Source: an uncultured Acidobacteriaceae bacterium (GTDB lineage: Bacteria; Acidobacteriota; Terriglobia; Terriglobales; Acidobacteriaceae). From it: a stretch of 64,000 bases of DNA. Numbering within the stretch: the stretch's first letter is position 1; each line of letters starts with the position of its first letter. The position numbers and the translations under genes were made by a program. Below the pieces are notes generated by a model that saw only the letters and a program-made list of their open reading frames with translations, did no database searches and was not told where the DNA came from. Shown piece by piece: positions 54,134-63,880 of the stretch. Location of the stretch: NCBI GenBank assembly GCA_903842065.1, contig CAIMKZ010000090.1:1-64000 (forward strand), in the 5' to 3' direction.

Positions 54134-54380
54134 CCGGGTGGAGAGGTTCGGTACGGCCTGCGCACACCTTCAAGTCCCGGGGGACATTGCATTCTGTCCC
54201 GCACACGGCGCGCGCCCCGCGTACCAACAACGCAGAGAGGAGATTGGAACCAATTCTAGGCCGGAAGCCCCTCAAATCTCAATGGAATTCGCTCGCTCCG
54301 GCCAGCGGCGGCCCTCTCCGATACACTTGATACAGCGCGTCTTTACTCAACCGCGCAACCAAGGAGTCCGGTCCGGAGAC

Positions 54381-54413
54381 CTAGTCCCTAGTCACTTAGT
54401 CCCTAAGTCCCTG
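54381..54413 (+). repeat. Degenerate 7/8-bp tandem array upstream of obgE
   Basis: Units CTAGTCC, CTAGTCA, CTTAGTCC and CTAAGTCC end about ten bases before the obgE start and occupy its leader, where a Shine-Dalgarno sequence would be expected. The remaining 240 bases back to the receptor gene show nothing else. Confidence 0.65.
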
Positions 54414-54421
54414 TCTTATTC

Positions 54422-55453
54422 ATGTTTATCGACGAAGCAAAAATTCGAGTCAAAGCCGGCGACGGCGGCAACGGCTGTATGGCTTTCCGCCGCGAGAAGT
54501 TCGTGCCCCGTGGTGGCCCTTCGGGCGGCGACGGCGGCCGTGGCGGCGATGTTGTCATGCAATCCACGCAGCGCCACAACACGCTGATCCACTTCCGATA
54601 TAACCCCGAGCACAAGGCCGAGCGCGGCGAGCACGGCCTGGGTTCCAACTGCTCCGGCCTTGACGGCGAGCCCATTGTCCTCCAGGTTCCCGTCGGCACC
54701 TCGCTTTACGACGTTGAAACGGGCGAGCTGATCCACGACTTCCAGGAACCCGACGAACGCATCGTCATCGCCAAGGGCGGACGTGGCGGACGCGGCAACC
54801 AGCACTTTGCCACCAGCACCCATCAGGCTCCGCGCGAGCACGAACTGGGCCGCGCCGGGGAAGAGCGCTACTTCCGCCTGGAGCTCAAGCTGCTGGCCGA
54901 CATCGGCCTGGTAGGCTACCCCAACGCCGGCAAGTCCACACTCATCTCGCGCATCTCCGCCGCCAAGCCCAAGATCGCCGACTACCCCTTCACCACGCTT
55001 GAGCCCAACCTGGGCGTAGTCACCGTGGGCGAGTATCCCGGCGAGCAGTCTTTCGTCGTCGCCGACGTGCCGGGCCTGATTGAAGGCGCACATCTGGGCC
55101 ATGGCCTCGGCACCCAGTTTCTGCGGCACATCGAGCGCACCCGGCTGCTCGCGCATCTGGTCGATGTCTCCGATGCCAGTGGCCGCCCCGATCCGGTCGA
55201 GGACTTCAAGGTCATCAACAACGAGCTGGCTAGCTTTGGCAACAAGGCCGGCGAACACACTCTGGGCGACAAGCCGATGATTGTGGTGGCGACCAAGATC
55301 GACTCCGCCAATCCCGACAAGCTCAAGAAGCTGGCGGCTCATGCCAAGCGCCGCAAGCTCGACTTCTTCGCCATCTCAGCGGTGACGGGGCAGGGAATCG
55401 AAGAGCTGAAGTGGGCGCTCGCCGCGCGGGTCAGGCCGGACGACGAGGCCTGA
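54422..55453 (+). CDS. obgE: GTPase ObgE/CgtA
   Basis: 343 residues. The glycine-rich Obg domain (1-158) begins [19 protein letters not shown] and has [14 protein letters not shown]. The G domain has G1 GYPNAGKST near 166, G3 DVPGLIEGA and G4 ATKID. Obg acts in 50S ribosome assembly and stress control. It lacks a long C-terminal extension. No good Shine-Dalgarno sequence precedes the ATG because the leader is a short tandem array. Confidence 0.97.
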   Translation: MFIDEAKIRVKAGDGGNGCMAFRREKFVPRGGPSGGDGGRGGDVVMQSTQRHNTLIHFRYNPEHKAERGEHGLGSNCSGLDGEPIVLQVPVGTSLYDVETGELIHDFQEPDERIVIAKGGRGGRGNQHFATSTHQAPREHELGRAGEERYFRLELKLLADIGLVGYPNAGKSTLISRISAAKPKIADYPFTTLEPNLGVVTVGEYPGEQSFVVADVPGLIEGAHLGHGLGTQFLRHIERTRLLAHLVDVSDASGRPDPVEDFKVINNELASFGNKAGEHTLGDKPMIVVATKIDSANPDKLKKLAAHAKRRKLDFFAISAVTGQGIEELKWALAARVRPDDEA

Positions 55454-55524
55454 GGGGCGGGAACCAGCGTCCCATGACAAGAGTCACTTAGAGCAGTGGC
55501 AGAACCAATCTCAGAAAAAAGCGT

Positions 55525-55568
55525 AGACCATCCCTCCGGAAAGCCAGGGATGGTCTCGATTGTTTTGC
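55525..55568. terminator. Bidirectional rho-independent terminator between obgE and the DinB-like gene
   Basis: Perfect 11-bp stem AGACCATCCCT/AGGGATGGTCT (55525-55535 with 55546-55556). The plus side is followed by CGATTGTTTTG and the minus side by ACGCTTTTTT, so it can end both convergent transcripts. Confidence 0.85.
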
Positions 55569-55586
55569 AGGCAGGCCCTGACGGGG

Positions 55587-56114
55587 TCAGGCTTGAGCGG
55601 GACGCATGGCCTTCAATAATTTGGCTGTCGTAACGATCTGGCCGGTGTGGCGCTGGGCGTGGTCGGCTACGTGGATCATGGCTCCGCCAGCCGAGGTGGG
55701 CAGGTGCTTGCGGCCGATGCCGCGCGAGGCTTCGAGATCGGCCGCGGCCAGCACACGAACGCGAGCCGCTGCGTTGGCGAGCGCGGATTCAAGCGCGGAG
55801 AGAAGCTCGGCCAGGGTTTCGCCGCCCGAGGCTTCAGCTTTGAGCGAGGCGAGCTGATCGTGATTCAACTGGTGGCCCTCAGCGTAGGTAAGCAGCCGGT
55901 CGGTAGAGTGGACGAGATGCCGGATGTGGAAGGCCAGCGAGGTTAGCCCGAAGGGCTGGGTGTGGGCTTCGGTGTCGGTGAGCCCTGCGGTGAAAGAGCG
56001 AATGTCGTCGAGCGCCAGGTCGAGTGCGTGGAGAACGGCGCGGCCGGCTGCGGGAACCTCAGTGTAGGTGCCTCGCAGCCACGGCTCCATGTACGGAGCA
56101 GGGGAATTGCTCAC
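55587..56114 (-). CDS. DinB-fold protein
   Basis: 175 residues from GTG at 56114, which has GAGG eight bases upstream; ATG at 56090 and TTG at 56147 are alternatives. The DinB-type four-helix bundle is indicated by LTSLAFHIRHLVHSTDRLL and MIHVADHAQRHTGQIV, with histidines placed to bind a metal. Members include metal-dependent thiol transferases and proteins of unknown role. It stands alone. Confidence 0.82.
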   Translation of the reverse strand: MSNSPAPYMEPWLRGTYTEVPAAGRAVLHALDLALDDIRSFTAGLTDTEAHTQPFGLTSLAFHIRHLVHSTDRLLTYAEGHQLNHDQLASLKAEASGGETLAELLSALESALANAAARVRVLAAADLEASRGIGRKHLPTSAGGAMIHVADHAQRHTGQIVTTAKLLKAMRPAQA

Positions 56115-56318
56115 GAATGAGACCTCAGATGGGGAATTGCCGCTCAAAATCAGAAGGCGACACTATAGAGATGCCGCGCCAGGGATTAAGGATCAAAAGA
56201 TCGTCGCCGCTGCCGGCGATTATCTGGGCTGGAAAATGTACTGACTACGAAAGATCCTATTGGGCTCGGCTCAAACAGAGCCTGCGGCTTCGCCCAGATG
56301 GGATAACAGGCGCTAGCC

Positions 56319-56359
56319 ATAAAAACAAGCGCGGCGGCCGGGTGGCCGCCGCGCTTGTT
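56319..56359 (-). terminator. Rho-independent terminator after the 1146-residue receptor gene
   Basis: A perfect 16-bp GC-rich stem (56324-56339 with 56344-56359) and 4-base loop, followed on the minus strand by TTTTTATGG. It lies about 18 bases after the stop codon. Confidence 0.9.
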
Positions 56360-56376
56360 GTTGGTGCTTGATCCGC

Positions 56377-59300
56377 TTAGAAGTTGAGACGGAAGGCGAT
56401 CTCAAGCTGCCGCGGGGAGTAGGTGAAGTTGCTGTTGTTGGTGTTGGTCACTACTCTGAACTGCTTGTTGCCGGTGCCGTCCTGGCCGGTATAGGTGGCC
56501 GTGGAGCCGGAGACGACGTAGAGGGCGGTGTAGGAGTAGGCAGTGACGTTCTGATGGTTGGCAAGGTTGAAGGCGTTCAGGATGAGCTGAGCATTGATGC
56601 CGTGCTCGAAGGAGAATTCTTTCTGAACGCGGATGTCGTCAACGATGCGGCGGGGGTACTTGAAGGTGTTGATGCCGACCTGGGGCAGGAACGAGGGGCC
56701 GCCTGAGTTATTCAGGCCGCTGCCTACAGCGTAGGTGCCGCTGTTGGGAGCGCCGCTGATGCCGCCGGAGAAGGGCAGGCCGTTCTGCATCTGGAAGCTG
56801 TCGTTGATGCTCCAGTCGTTTGTGGCCCACTTGATGGGGTTGGAGGTGTGCAGATTGGGCACGTGTACCAGAGCCCAGCCGACGATGCGGTTGGGGATGT
56901 TCCACGAGGAGTTTCCGTAGTTTACGCGGCCGTTGCCGTAGGGATCGTACCAGGACTCGTAGGCGCCCTGGGTGTTGGCGTTCTGGGAGTAGTCCATGGA
57001 GTGCGACCAGGTGTAGTTGAGGTCGAAGTCGATGAACTTGAGGGAGTGATTGACCACTTCGGCGACCAGAGCGTTGTAGCTGGAGTTGACGTTGGAGACC
57101 ATCTCGCCGACGGTGCCGAAGTTGGGGGCGCTAGCGCCGAGGAGGGCGGTGTTGCCGAACTTGGTGTAGCCCGACTGTGTGAAGGAGGCACCAGTAGCGC
57201 CGAGCGGGCCAGAGCCGTTGGGATCGCCTGCGACGGTGATGGTCCTGGTGGCCATGCTGGTGGGATCGAGGTTGACGTCAAGATAGTTGGGCAGCCTGCG
57301 TCCGAAACCACCGAGGTAGCTGATCGACACATAGGTGCTCTTCGGGAAGACCTGCTGAAGCTGGAGATCGATTTCCTGAACTTCAGGCAGCTTGACGTTG
57401 GAGCCGAAGAAGTAGGAGCTTGGGCAGGAGGAGGTGCCGGAGGTGCAGGTAGCCGCCGATGCCGAAGAGATAATGCTCGGGAAGGCCGGGCCGCCCGCGG
57501 TGGAGGTGTTCCAGGTGCGGGAGATCTGGCCGTTGGGGCTTCCGGTGTTGAGGCGGATGTTTTCGATGTTTCCGTTGGTGATGCGGCCGAAGTAGAGGCC
57601 GTATCCGCCGCGCAGGACGGTTTCGCCGCGACCGTAGACGTCAAAGGAGAAGCCGACGCGAGGGCCGAAGTCCAAATTGTCGCTCGGCGTGTTGGTCATA
57701 CCGGTGTAGGGCACGAAGGAACCGGTGGCGGTGGTGAGGTTGGTATCGGCAGCGGGAATGGTTTCCTTGTCCCAGCGCACACCGAGCTCAAGAGTGAGCC
57801 GCGGGGTGACCTTCCAGTTGTCCTGGGCGAAGGCGCCGAAGTCGAGGGTGTTGATGGAGTAGATGGGGGGGCCGAAGCCCTGGGAGAACGACGAGTAGCA
57901 GGGGTTGGTTCCCGTGTTTGCGCTACCCTTCTCGGCGGCAGTGCTGTCGCAACCAAATCCGGCGGAGTTTGCAACGCCGTTCTTCTTGTTCAGAATGTCG
58001 TTGAAGAAGTTGCCGACATACTTATAAGAGAACGAACCGTTGCTCTGGTAGGTGTTGTTCATCTTGTCGGAGTTGTGCAGCACATCGACGCCGAACCGGA
58101 AGCTATGAGACCGCTTGTTCCAGTAGACGATGTCGCCGACCTGCCACTTGCGCTCGTCGGGATAGGCGACGCGGTAGGAGTAGTAGGGCGAGCCGACGTT
58201 GAAGCCGTAGCTGAAGCCGGTGGCATAGGCAACGTTGGTGCCCGACATGAGGTGGTCTTTGGTGAACTGGGTGAGCGGCTGCTGGGTCTCGTAGTCGAGT
58301 TCGCGGCCGTACTGGTAGAGCAGCTCGTTGCTGATGTTGGAGGTGATGAGGCTGGTGAGCTTGGCGACGCCGTAGTCGAGCTTGACGAAGTCGTTGCCCT
58401 GCGAGTCTTGCGAGTAGCTGTCGGAAGCCGTGGTCTGCACGCCGCCCGGGGAATCCCAGCGCAGGCGGTGGAAGAGGACGCTGAAGCGGTTTTTGGAGTT
58501 GATCTGCCAATCGACCTTGGGAGTGTTGATCTCCTGCATGCCGAGGCGGCCAACGGTTCCGGCGGCGCTGTTGAGGCCCACGTCAGTGATGGCGGTTGCG
58601 CCGGCGTAGTTGCTGGCGGTAACGCTGGAGCTACCGAGGAGCAGAGCTGCCCATTTATAGGCCGCCTGCGGGTAGGTAATCTGCTGGCGAGCGGCCAGGG
58701 CGCATGCCTGGGCGTCGTTGATGGCCGCCGTGGGAGCGCCGGCCAGAGCGCCGGTGGTAGTGTTGCAGGTTTCGCCGGTTGAAAGGGCGGCCTGGGGCAG
58801 GGTGTAGAACTGCACCGGGCTGGAGGGAACGCCGACGACCGGGAAGATGTGCGAGTGCTGGTCGTAGGTGTAGATCCAGAACAGCTTGTCCTTGATGAGC
58901 GCGCCGCCCGCGGTGAAGCCGTAGATCTTGCGCAGATCCTTGGGCTTGATGTGGGTTGTGACGTTGGCGCCGTTCACCAGCGAGGTGATGGTGGTGTAGT
59001 TGTTGTAAGCGTTCCAGTTGCTCTCTTTGTTGTAGAAGTAGAGCTGGCCATGGAGGCCATTGGTGCCGCTCTTGGTGACCGAGGTGACGACGCCGCCGGC
59101 GGCGCGTCCATACTGGGCCGAGTAGACGCCGGTGTTGACCGCGAACTCACGGACGGCGTTGCCCGAGGTGGAGTAGGCTTCACGGGTGCGGCCGCGCTCT
59201 TCAGAGAAGAAGGCCTGGTTGTCGTCTGCGCCGTCGATGAGCACGGTGTTGAGCAGGGTGCTGATGCCGCGCACGCTGATGAGGCCGTAGCCGCTGGAAT

Positions 59301-59817
59301 CAACGTTAACGCCGGGCGTGGTGAGCGCGAGAGCTGACCAGCGGCGGTTGTTGATGGGCACGTTCTGAATGGCGTTCTGGCTCAGGGTCGGAGCGAAATC
59401 GGGCGAGTCCAGGTTGATGACCGGGGCCTGCTCGGTGACGACGACTTCAGCCGACGAAGAGGCAACGCCGAGCTTGGGAATGACCGGAGTGGTCTGGCCG
59501 ACGACAACGGTAACGTTATCGGCGCGGTAGGCGGCGAAGTTGGGCGCCGAGACCGACACGGTGTAGGTGCCGGGCTCGAGCAGCGGAGCTTTGAAGAATC
59601 CGCTTGCGTCCGAAGTCAGTTTGAGCGAGAAATTGGTCGCCTTGTTGAGAACGGTGACGCTGGCGCCGGGAACAGCTGCGCCTGTTGAGTCGAGCACGGA
59701 GCCCGAGATGGCGCCCTGAGTTGTGGACTGTGCGTGCAGCAGGACGGGACCCATAACGGTCGCCATGCAAAGCAGCGCCAGACTGAGGATTACGAGGCGA
59801 AGACGGTGGATTGTCAT
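56377..59817 (-). CDS. TonB-dependent receptor, Oar-like with carboxypeptidase-regulatory domain
   Basis: 1146 residues. Signal peptide LVILSLALLCMATVMGPVLL, then a CarboxypepD_reg domain (AISGSVLDSTGAAVPGASVT) at about 33-115. A plug follows with a TonB-box-like EVVVTEQAPVINLD and ALALTTPGVNVDSSGYGLIS, then a barrel ending RQLEIAFRLNF. It is an outer-membrane importer of unknown, possibly carbohydrate or peptide, substrate. GGAGAG precedes ATG 59817. It has its own terminator and no obvious co-transcribed partner. Confidence 0.9.
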   Translation of the reverse strand: MTIHRLRLVILSLALLCMATVMGPVLLHAQSTTQGAISGSVLDSTGAAVPGASVTVLNKATNFSLKLTSDASGFFKAPLLEPGTYTVSVSAPNFAAYRADNVTVVVGQTTPVIPKLGVASSSAEVVVTEQAPVINLDSPDFAPTLSQNAIQNVPINNRRWSALALTTPGVNVDSSGYGLISVRGISTLLNTVLIDGADDNQAFFSEERGRTREAYSTSGNAVREFAVNTGVYSAQYGRAAGGVVTSVTKSGTNGLHGQLYFYNKESNWNAYNNYTTITSLVNGANVTTHIKPKDLRKIYGFTAGGALIKDKLFWIYTYDQHSHIFPVVGVPSSPVQFYTLPQAALSTGETCNTTTGALAGAPTAAINDAQACALAARQQITYPQAAYKWAALLLGSSSVTASNYAGATAITDVGLNSAAGTVGRLGMQEINTPKVDWQINSKNRFSVLFHRLRWDSPGGVQTTASDSYSQDSQGNDFVKLDYGVAKLTSLITSNISNELLYQYGRELDYETQQPLTQFTKDHLMSGTNVAYATGFSYGFNVGSPYYSYRVAYPDERKWQVGDIVYWNKRSHSFRFGVDVLHNSDKMNNTYQSNGSFSYKYVGNFFNDILNKKNGVANSAGFGCDSTAAEKGSANTGTNPCYSSFSQGFGPPIYSINTLDFGAFAQDNWKVTPRLTLELGVRWDKETIPAADTNLTTATGSFVPYTGMTNTPSDNLDFGPRVGFSFDVYGRGETVLRGGYGLYFGRITNGNIENIRLNTGSPNGQISRTWNTSTAGGPAFPSIISSASAATCTSGTSSCPSSYFFGSNVKLPEVQEIDLQLQQVFPKSTYVSISYLGGFGRRLPNYLDVNLDPTSMATRTITVAGDPNGSGPLGATGASFTQSGYTKFGNTALLGASAPNFGTVGEMVSNVNSSYNALVAEVVNHSLKFIDFDLNYTWSHSMDYSQNANTQGAYESWYDPYGNGRVNYGNSSWNIPNRIVGWALVHVPNLHTSNPIKWATNDWSINDSFQMQNGLPFSGGISGAPNSGTYAVGSGLNNSGGPSFLPQVGINTFKYPRRIVDDIRVQKEFSFEHGINAQLILNAFNLANHQNVTAYSYTALYVVSGSTATYTGQDGTGNKQFRVVTNTNNSNFTYSPRQLEIAFRLNF

Positions 59818-60400
59818 AGTGGCTCTCCAAAGGGTGAACGAGTGAACGTGGAGCGCGGCTGCGAACCCATTCTGCGGGGAACAGGCAGCCTGCCGGACAA
59901 CTTAGATGTGCGCCTGGGCCAGTCGCTCGAGCAGAAACCCCCGAACGGCAGCGCAGCGCATTTACCAAGACTTAAAGCTACTGAGAACTCATGAAAAACA
60001 GATAAAGATATGAGACCGGACAGATGCATCGGCGCAAGAACTCCCCCGGACTGCGCACGCGCTGCCGCGGCGGGGGGGAAACAGTTGCCCGTGATGGAGC
60101 GATGCGTCTCGAAGCTCATGCTCTTCCACAATGCTCGCTAGAAAAAACAGGCGAGCGAAAATACACCGACCGGCCTCCGCCTGATCGCCTGAACCATTCA
60201 CCGGGTCTCATGCACAAAATGTATTTGGTGCCTGCTGCTGCAAAGCGGAGCGTCGCGAGTATCGCGGAATTTACAGCAGTGGCGCCCGGTTGATTCGGTT
60301 CAAGGCTAATAGTGTAAGGCGAACCCTCTGTGATTCCAAGGTGAATTCCCCCTCGAAACCGGGCTGTTTTTGTGGAAAAAGCGCCCGGTTCCCAGGATAC
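59818..60400. other. Intergenic region between two receptor genes
   Basis: About 580 bases; should contain the promoter and leader of the 1146-residue receptor. A hairpin AACCGGGC/GCCCGGTT lies near 60355-60395, just beyond the btuB-like stop, but lacks a T-run. No gene seen. Confidence 0.4.
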
Positions 60401-62887
60401 TTACTTTTCGCGCCTCAATCCGAGGTCGATGCGCACGCCACTGCGCACCGTTACCGGCAGGCTGCGAAATCCGATGGGCGCTATGTGCCTATTATTGAGC
60501 AGGTTACTGGCCTGCGCTTCGAGCGTGAGCCAGTCGAACAGTTTATAGCTGCCGCCCAGGCCAAGATCGGCGTATCCGAAGTCCAGGTTGCGGTTGGGCA
60601 GCAGCAGGGCGTTGGGATCGCCGCTGTAGGCGGAATATTGCAGAAATGTCGAGTCGTCCGAGCGGCTGGCGAAGGCCGAAGTGAAGATTCCGGTCGCCCG
60701 CTTGCCGGCCCAGGTGGCTGATATGTATCCGGTATGCGGCGGCCGCCGGAAGGGCCGCGCCCCTACAAGAGGCGAACTGGCGCCCACGGCAATCCCGTGG
60801 ACGGTCGGAATCGGGCCGAGCAGAGCGGTGTCACTATTTGAGAAGGAGCGCTCAACTACCGCATCGAGATACGTGTAGCCGCCGCGGAGAAAGATATTGC
60901 GCCCGATGCCTGACTCCAGGCTGGTTTCGATTCCCTTGGCGCGATAGGCCTCGCTGTTCAGGCTCAGTTCCCACGCCCCGGCGTTTACCAGCAAGTCCTG
61001 AAGGGCCTTCTGCTGCGCGGCCGTCAGCCCGGGCAGAAGCTTGGGCGCCAGGTTTACGCCCACGTACTCGATCTGCCTGCCGAACTGCGTATGAAAGAAG
61101 TTCGCGCGGAAGACGATGTGCCGGGAGAGGAAGCTTTGCTCCACGCCTCCCTCCCAGGTGCGCGATGCCGGATCGCTCAGCGGCTGGATCTTGAGCTGAT
61201 CGATCGTGCTCTTACCGCCGTTCTGCTCAAGGAAGCTATAGAGGGAGTAGAACTGGTCGGTGAGCGATGGCTCGCGGTAGCCCTTGCCGAACTGGAAGAA
61301 GACGCGCGTGCCGCTGAAGGTTCCGTCGCGCGGGCGCAGCGCCCATAGCGAGAATCCTCCCCGGGGCGAGGTTTCAAGACCGCCCAGCGAAAAGTGCTCG
61401 ACGCCGCCGCCCAGCGTGTAGAAGAAGCGCCCTTTGAAGTCGCCGTGAACGCTGGCCAGGTACTCGGAGTTGGTGCGATGCACGGCCGGATAGTAGGGCG
61501 GCTGCACGCCGCGCTCGCGTTCGTAGCGATAGCCGATGAGTCCGGCCAGATGCGGCGTTACCGTCACGTCGCCCTGATACACAAACTGGTCGCGGTTGTT
61601 CGCAAACTGATAGTAGGAACTCGGCGAGTAGTCGAGCAGCGCCTGCCCCGTGGCCGAGTAGCCGTTGGCGCCGGCGATCGTCACTACGCAGCCGTAGCTG
61701 TCGCCCCAGGCATCGTAGGTGCCGCAGCTCTGCTGGCTCCAGCGGTGTACCTGCTCGCGCTTGCGCGTCAGTCCGTAGCGGAAGCTGTTGTGGATGCTGG
61801 CCGTGGTCTGGTTGTCGATCGAGCCGCTCAGGTAGAGGTTCTGGTCCTTCTCGGTGGCGTCGTCGGAGACGTGGTAAAAGTCCCACGCATTGGGAACGCC
61901 GGTGGTGTCCGCGCCGTAGTGGGCGGTGGCCCTGAGTTGCGTGGCCGAGTTCAGCGCCCAGCCCAGGTTCGCCGTGCTCGTGGCCTCGTGATACTTGTCG
62001 CGGGGCAGATCGTTGTTCGTCTGCAGCCAGTTGAAGCCGGCCAGATAGTCCAGCTTGCCGCGCGCGCCGGAGACCTGCAACTGCTGGTGCGACATCATCA
62101 GATTTCCGCCCGCCGCCCGAAACAGGACGGAGGGAAAGTGCGTGGTGCCGTGCGGCGTCGTCAGACTCACCACGCCGTTGGCGGCGTCGCCGCCGTAGAG
62201 GTTCGTGTTCGGCCCGCGATAGATCTCCGCGCTCTCAAAGCCGGTGCTCGACAGGGGGCCGATATCGAAGTGCCCGCCCAGGTCGCCGGCGTTTACGCCG
62301 TCAAGAACCACCATCGTGTCGTTCGAGCTTCCGCCACGCAGAAACAGCGAGGTGGCCGCGCCGCGCTGTCCGTTCTGGACCACGAAGGCTCCCGGCACCT
62401 GACGCAGGGCGCTTACGAAGCTGGTCTCAAGCGCCAGATCGAGGGGGCCGATCACAGTTGTTGCTGCGCTGGTCTGCGGCTGCGGTGTCGGAGTCCCGGT
62501 GGCCGAGACCACGATGGACTCGCGCACCCATGCCGGCTCGAGCACTAGATTCCGATCCACCGCGTCCAGGGCCCCGGCGTAGAAGTCGGGCGTTTGAATC
62601 TGGCGGAAGTTGTTGGCAGAGACGATGAGGAAGAACCGTCCGGCTGAGCCGGTGGTCATCTGAAAGCTGCCGTCGGCGTTCGAGACTGCGCTGCCAACCA
62701 CGACGCCGTTTGAGACCAGCGCGACGCTGGCTCCGCTGACGCGGCCGCCGGTGGGGTCTTTCACCACTCCGCGAACGGAGGCGGCACGGAGCGTTATCGG
62801 GGTGAAAGCGGCAAGCAATAGGAGACCGGCGCACAGGATGGCGCGGTGACGACTACGGAATAGAACAGGAAGAATTGCGGATGACAT
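60401..62887 (-). CDS. btuB: BtuB-like TonB-dependent receptor under cobalamin riboswitch control
   Basis: 828 residues. ATG at 62887 is set by AAGGAG seven bases upstream and by a signal peptide (AILCAGLLLLAAFTPITLRA). A short carboxypeptidase-regulatory-like domain (VRGVVKDPTGGRVSGASVAL) comes first. A TonB box (ESIVVSATG) and plug with TMVVLDGVNAGDLGG and IYRGPNTNLYGGDAANGV follow, then the barrel. The final residues (RIDLGLRREK) lack the usual terminal aromatic. The riboswitch directly upstream argues for cobalamin or another corrinoid as substrate. Confidence 0.88.
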   Translation of the reverse strand: MSSAILPVLFRSRHRAILCAGLLLLAAFTPITLRAASVRGVVKDPTGGRVSGASVALVSNGVVVGSAVSNADGSFQMTTGSAGRFFLIVSANNFRQIQTPDFYAGALDAVDRNLVLEPAWVRESIVVSATGTPTPQPQTSAATTVIGPLDLALETSFVSALRQVPGAFVVQNGQRGAATSLFLRGGSSNDTMVVLDGVNAGDLGGHFDIGPLSSTGFESAEIYRGPNTNLYGGDAANGVVSLTTPHGTTHFPSVLFRAAGGNLMMSHQQLQVSGARGKLDYLAGFNWLQTNNDLPRDKYHEATSTANLGWALNSATQLRATAHYGADTTGVPNAWDFYHVSDDATEKDQNLYLSGSIDNQTTASIHNSFRYGLTRKREQVHRWSQQSCGTYDAWGDSYGCVVTIAGANGYSATGQALLDYSPSSYYQFANNRDQFVYQGDVTVTPHLAGLIGYRYERERGVQPPYYPAVHRTNSEYLASVHGDFKGRFFYTLGGGVEHFSLGGLETSPRGGFSLWALRPRDGTFSGTRVFFQFGKGYREPSLTDQFYSLYSFLEQNGGKSTIDQLKIQPLSDPASRTWEGGVEQSFLSRHIVFRANFFHTQFGRQIEYVGVNLAPKLLPGLTAAQQKALQDLLVNAGAWELSLNSEAYRAKGIETSLESGIGRNIFLRGGYTYLDAVVERSFSNSDTALLGPIPTVHGIAVGASSPLVGARPFRRPPHTGYISATWAGKRATGIFTSAFASRSDDSTFLQYSAYSGDPNALLLPNRNLDFGYADLGLGGSYKLFDWLTLEAQASNLLNNRHIAPIGFRSLPVTVRSGVRIDLGLRREK

Positions 62888-62929
62888 GTCAGAGCTCCTT
62901 CGTCCCCCTCGGAACGTGCAAGCGGTGGA

Positions 62930-63110
62930 TGCGCCAAGGGACCGGTCTCCTGACTTGCGCTTGTGACTGGTGCCGGCCTTCCCGGGGTGGAGGTTGGTGC
63001 TCCTCGAACTCCCAGTGGCAAAAATTGGCTCCAGCCGAATGCGCTTACAGTTGCGGGGCAGTGGCGGATTTTCACCGTCTTCCCGAACATCCCAGCGTTC
63101 GTTTTGAGTT
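62930..63110 (-). promoter_or_regulatory. Cobalamin (B12) riboswitch
   Basis: On the minus strand, in order: GGGAAGACGGTGAAAATCC, GCCACTGCCCCGCAACTG, a stem-loop arm, GCCACTGGGAG, CGGGAAGGCCGG and the B12-box-like AAGTCAGGAGACC. This is the conserved series of the cobalamin aptamer. It ends about 45 bases before the btuB start, so it should repress expression when adenosyl- or methylcobalamin is plentiful. Confidence 0.93.
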
Positions 63111-63153
63111 TGACACAGGGCGATAGCGATTTCTGGCCCGGCCCCCGCCGGTG

Positions 63154-63180
63154 ATGACATCGAAGCGATTTCGATGTCAT
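63154..63180. promoter_or_regulatory. Hairpin/operator-like inverted repeat upstream of the riboswitch
   Basis: ATGACATCGAA and TTCGATGTCAT form a perfect 11-bp inverted repeat around a 5-base loop, about 45 bases upstream of the aptamer core. It is not part of the canonical aptamer and could be a protein-binding site near the promoter. Confidence 0.4.
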
Positions 63181-63297
63181 AAACATATCGTAGCAGATTA
63201 TGAGTGGAGGGGGGCAGTTTGAAAATCCCATTTCCGCGGGGGCTAAATGGGCTGGGGAAGAACTCCGTCAATATGGTGAAAAGGCGCGAGAAGCATC

Positions 63298-63365
63298 CCT
63301 CAGGGGCTGAAGCCCGCGTGGGTGTTGTGGCATGAATGCCAGGGATAAATCCCTGGCCTACCGCA
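63298..63365. repeat. Dispersed GGGGCTGAAGCCC-type repeat
   Basis: CCCTCAGGGGCTGAAGCCCG, then a spacer, then CCAGGGATAAATCCCTGG. Same two-palindrome layout as 34655-34728. Confidence 0.65.
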
Positions 63366-63443
63366 CGAGTGAGTTTTCCGCAGCCGGGAAAGAGTGTGCC
63401 CTTCAAAAAAGGCAGTAGGAGGGGATGAGGGGGAGGGAAGGAG

Positions 63444-63520
<77 letters not shown>

Positions 63521-63637
63521 ACGTCTTCCATTATTGCAGGAGATCGGCGGAGTGGCGAGGGGGGAAAGGTGGAAGGGGAAGTTGTTGGTATCGCCGGTGT
63601 CACAAAATCGAGAGTGGGGGAGTCCGGCCCCCGCACC

Positions 63638-63673
63638 GCCCGTTCATCGCACAGATCTGTGCGATGAGCGGGC
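63638..63673. repeat. 36-base near-perfect palindrome
   Basis: An 18-bp stem with a single G-T pair and no loop, centred on AGATCT: GCCCGTTCATCGCACAGA paired with its complement. Confidence 0.85.
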
Positions 63674-63751
63674 GGGTAACTTATCTTCGCAATCATTTTA
63701 CGTCCGGGTGGGACTTCGGCTGTTATTGATCCATTCTTCCGCGTTATTGGT

Positions 63752-63790
63752 GGTTTCCCACATCTCAAAATCGAGATGTGTGCCACCCAT
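63752..63790. repeat. Dispersed palindromic repeat, copy E
   Basis: CCCACATCTC and GAGATGTGTGCCACCC around AAAATC. The loop and the CACCC ending match copy C. Confidence 0.7.
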
Positions 63791-63827
63791 TTTCGGTGGG
63801 GGGGGGTGAGAGTGGCGAGTTGAGTGT

Positions 63828-63880
63828 TGATCTTTCCCAGGTCCCCACAGCGAGGGACCTGGGGCACCCAGAGTTGTGGT
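63828..63880. repeat. Dispersed palindromic repeat, copy F
   Basis: TTTCCCAGGTCCC and GGGACCTGGGGCACCC with left flank GTTGAGTGTTGATC (shared with copy C) and right flank AGAGTTGTGG (shared with copy B). Confidence 0.8.

Noticed and set aside
56848..58782. 644-codon plus-strand frame opposite the 1146-residue receptor
   Set aside because: Gly/Val/Glu-rich mirror of a receptor gene; no domain, no ribosome binding site of note.
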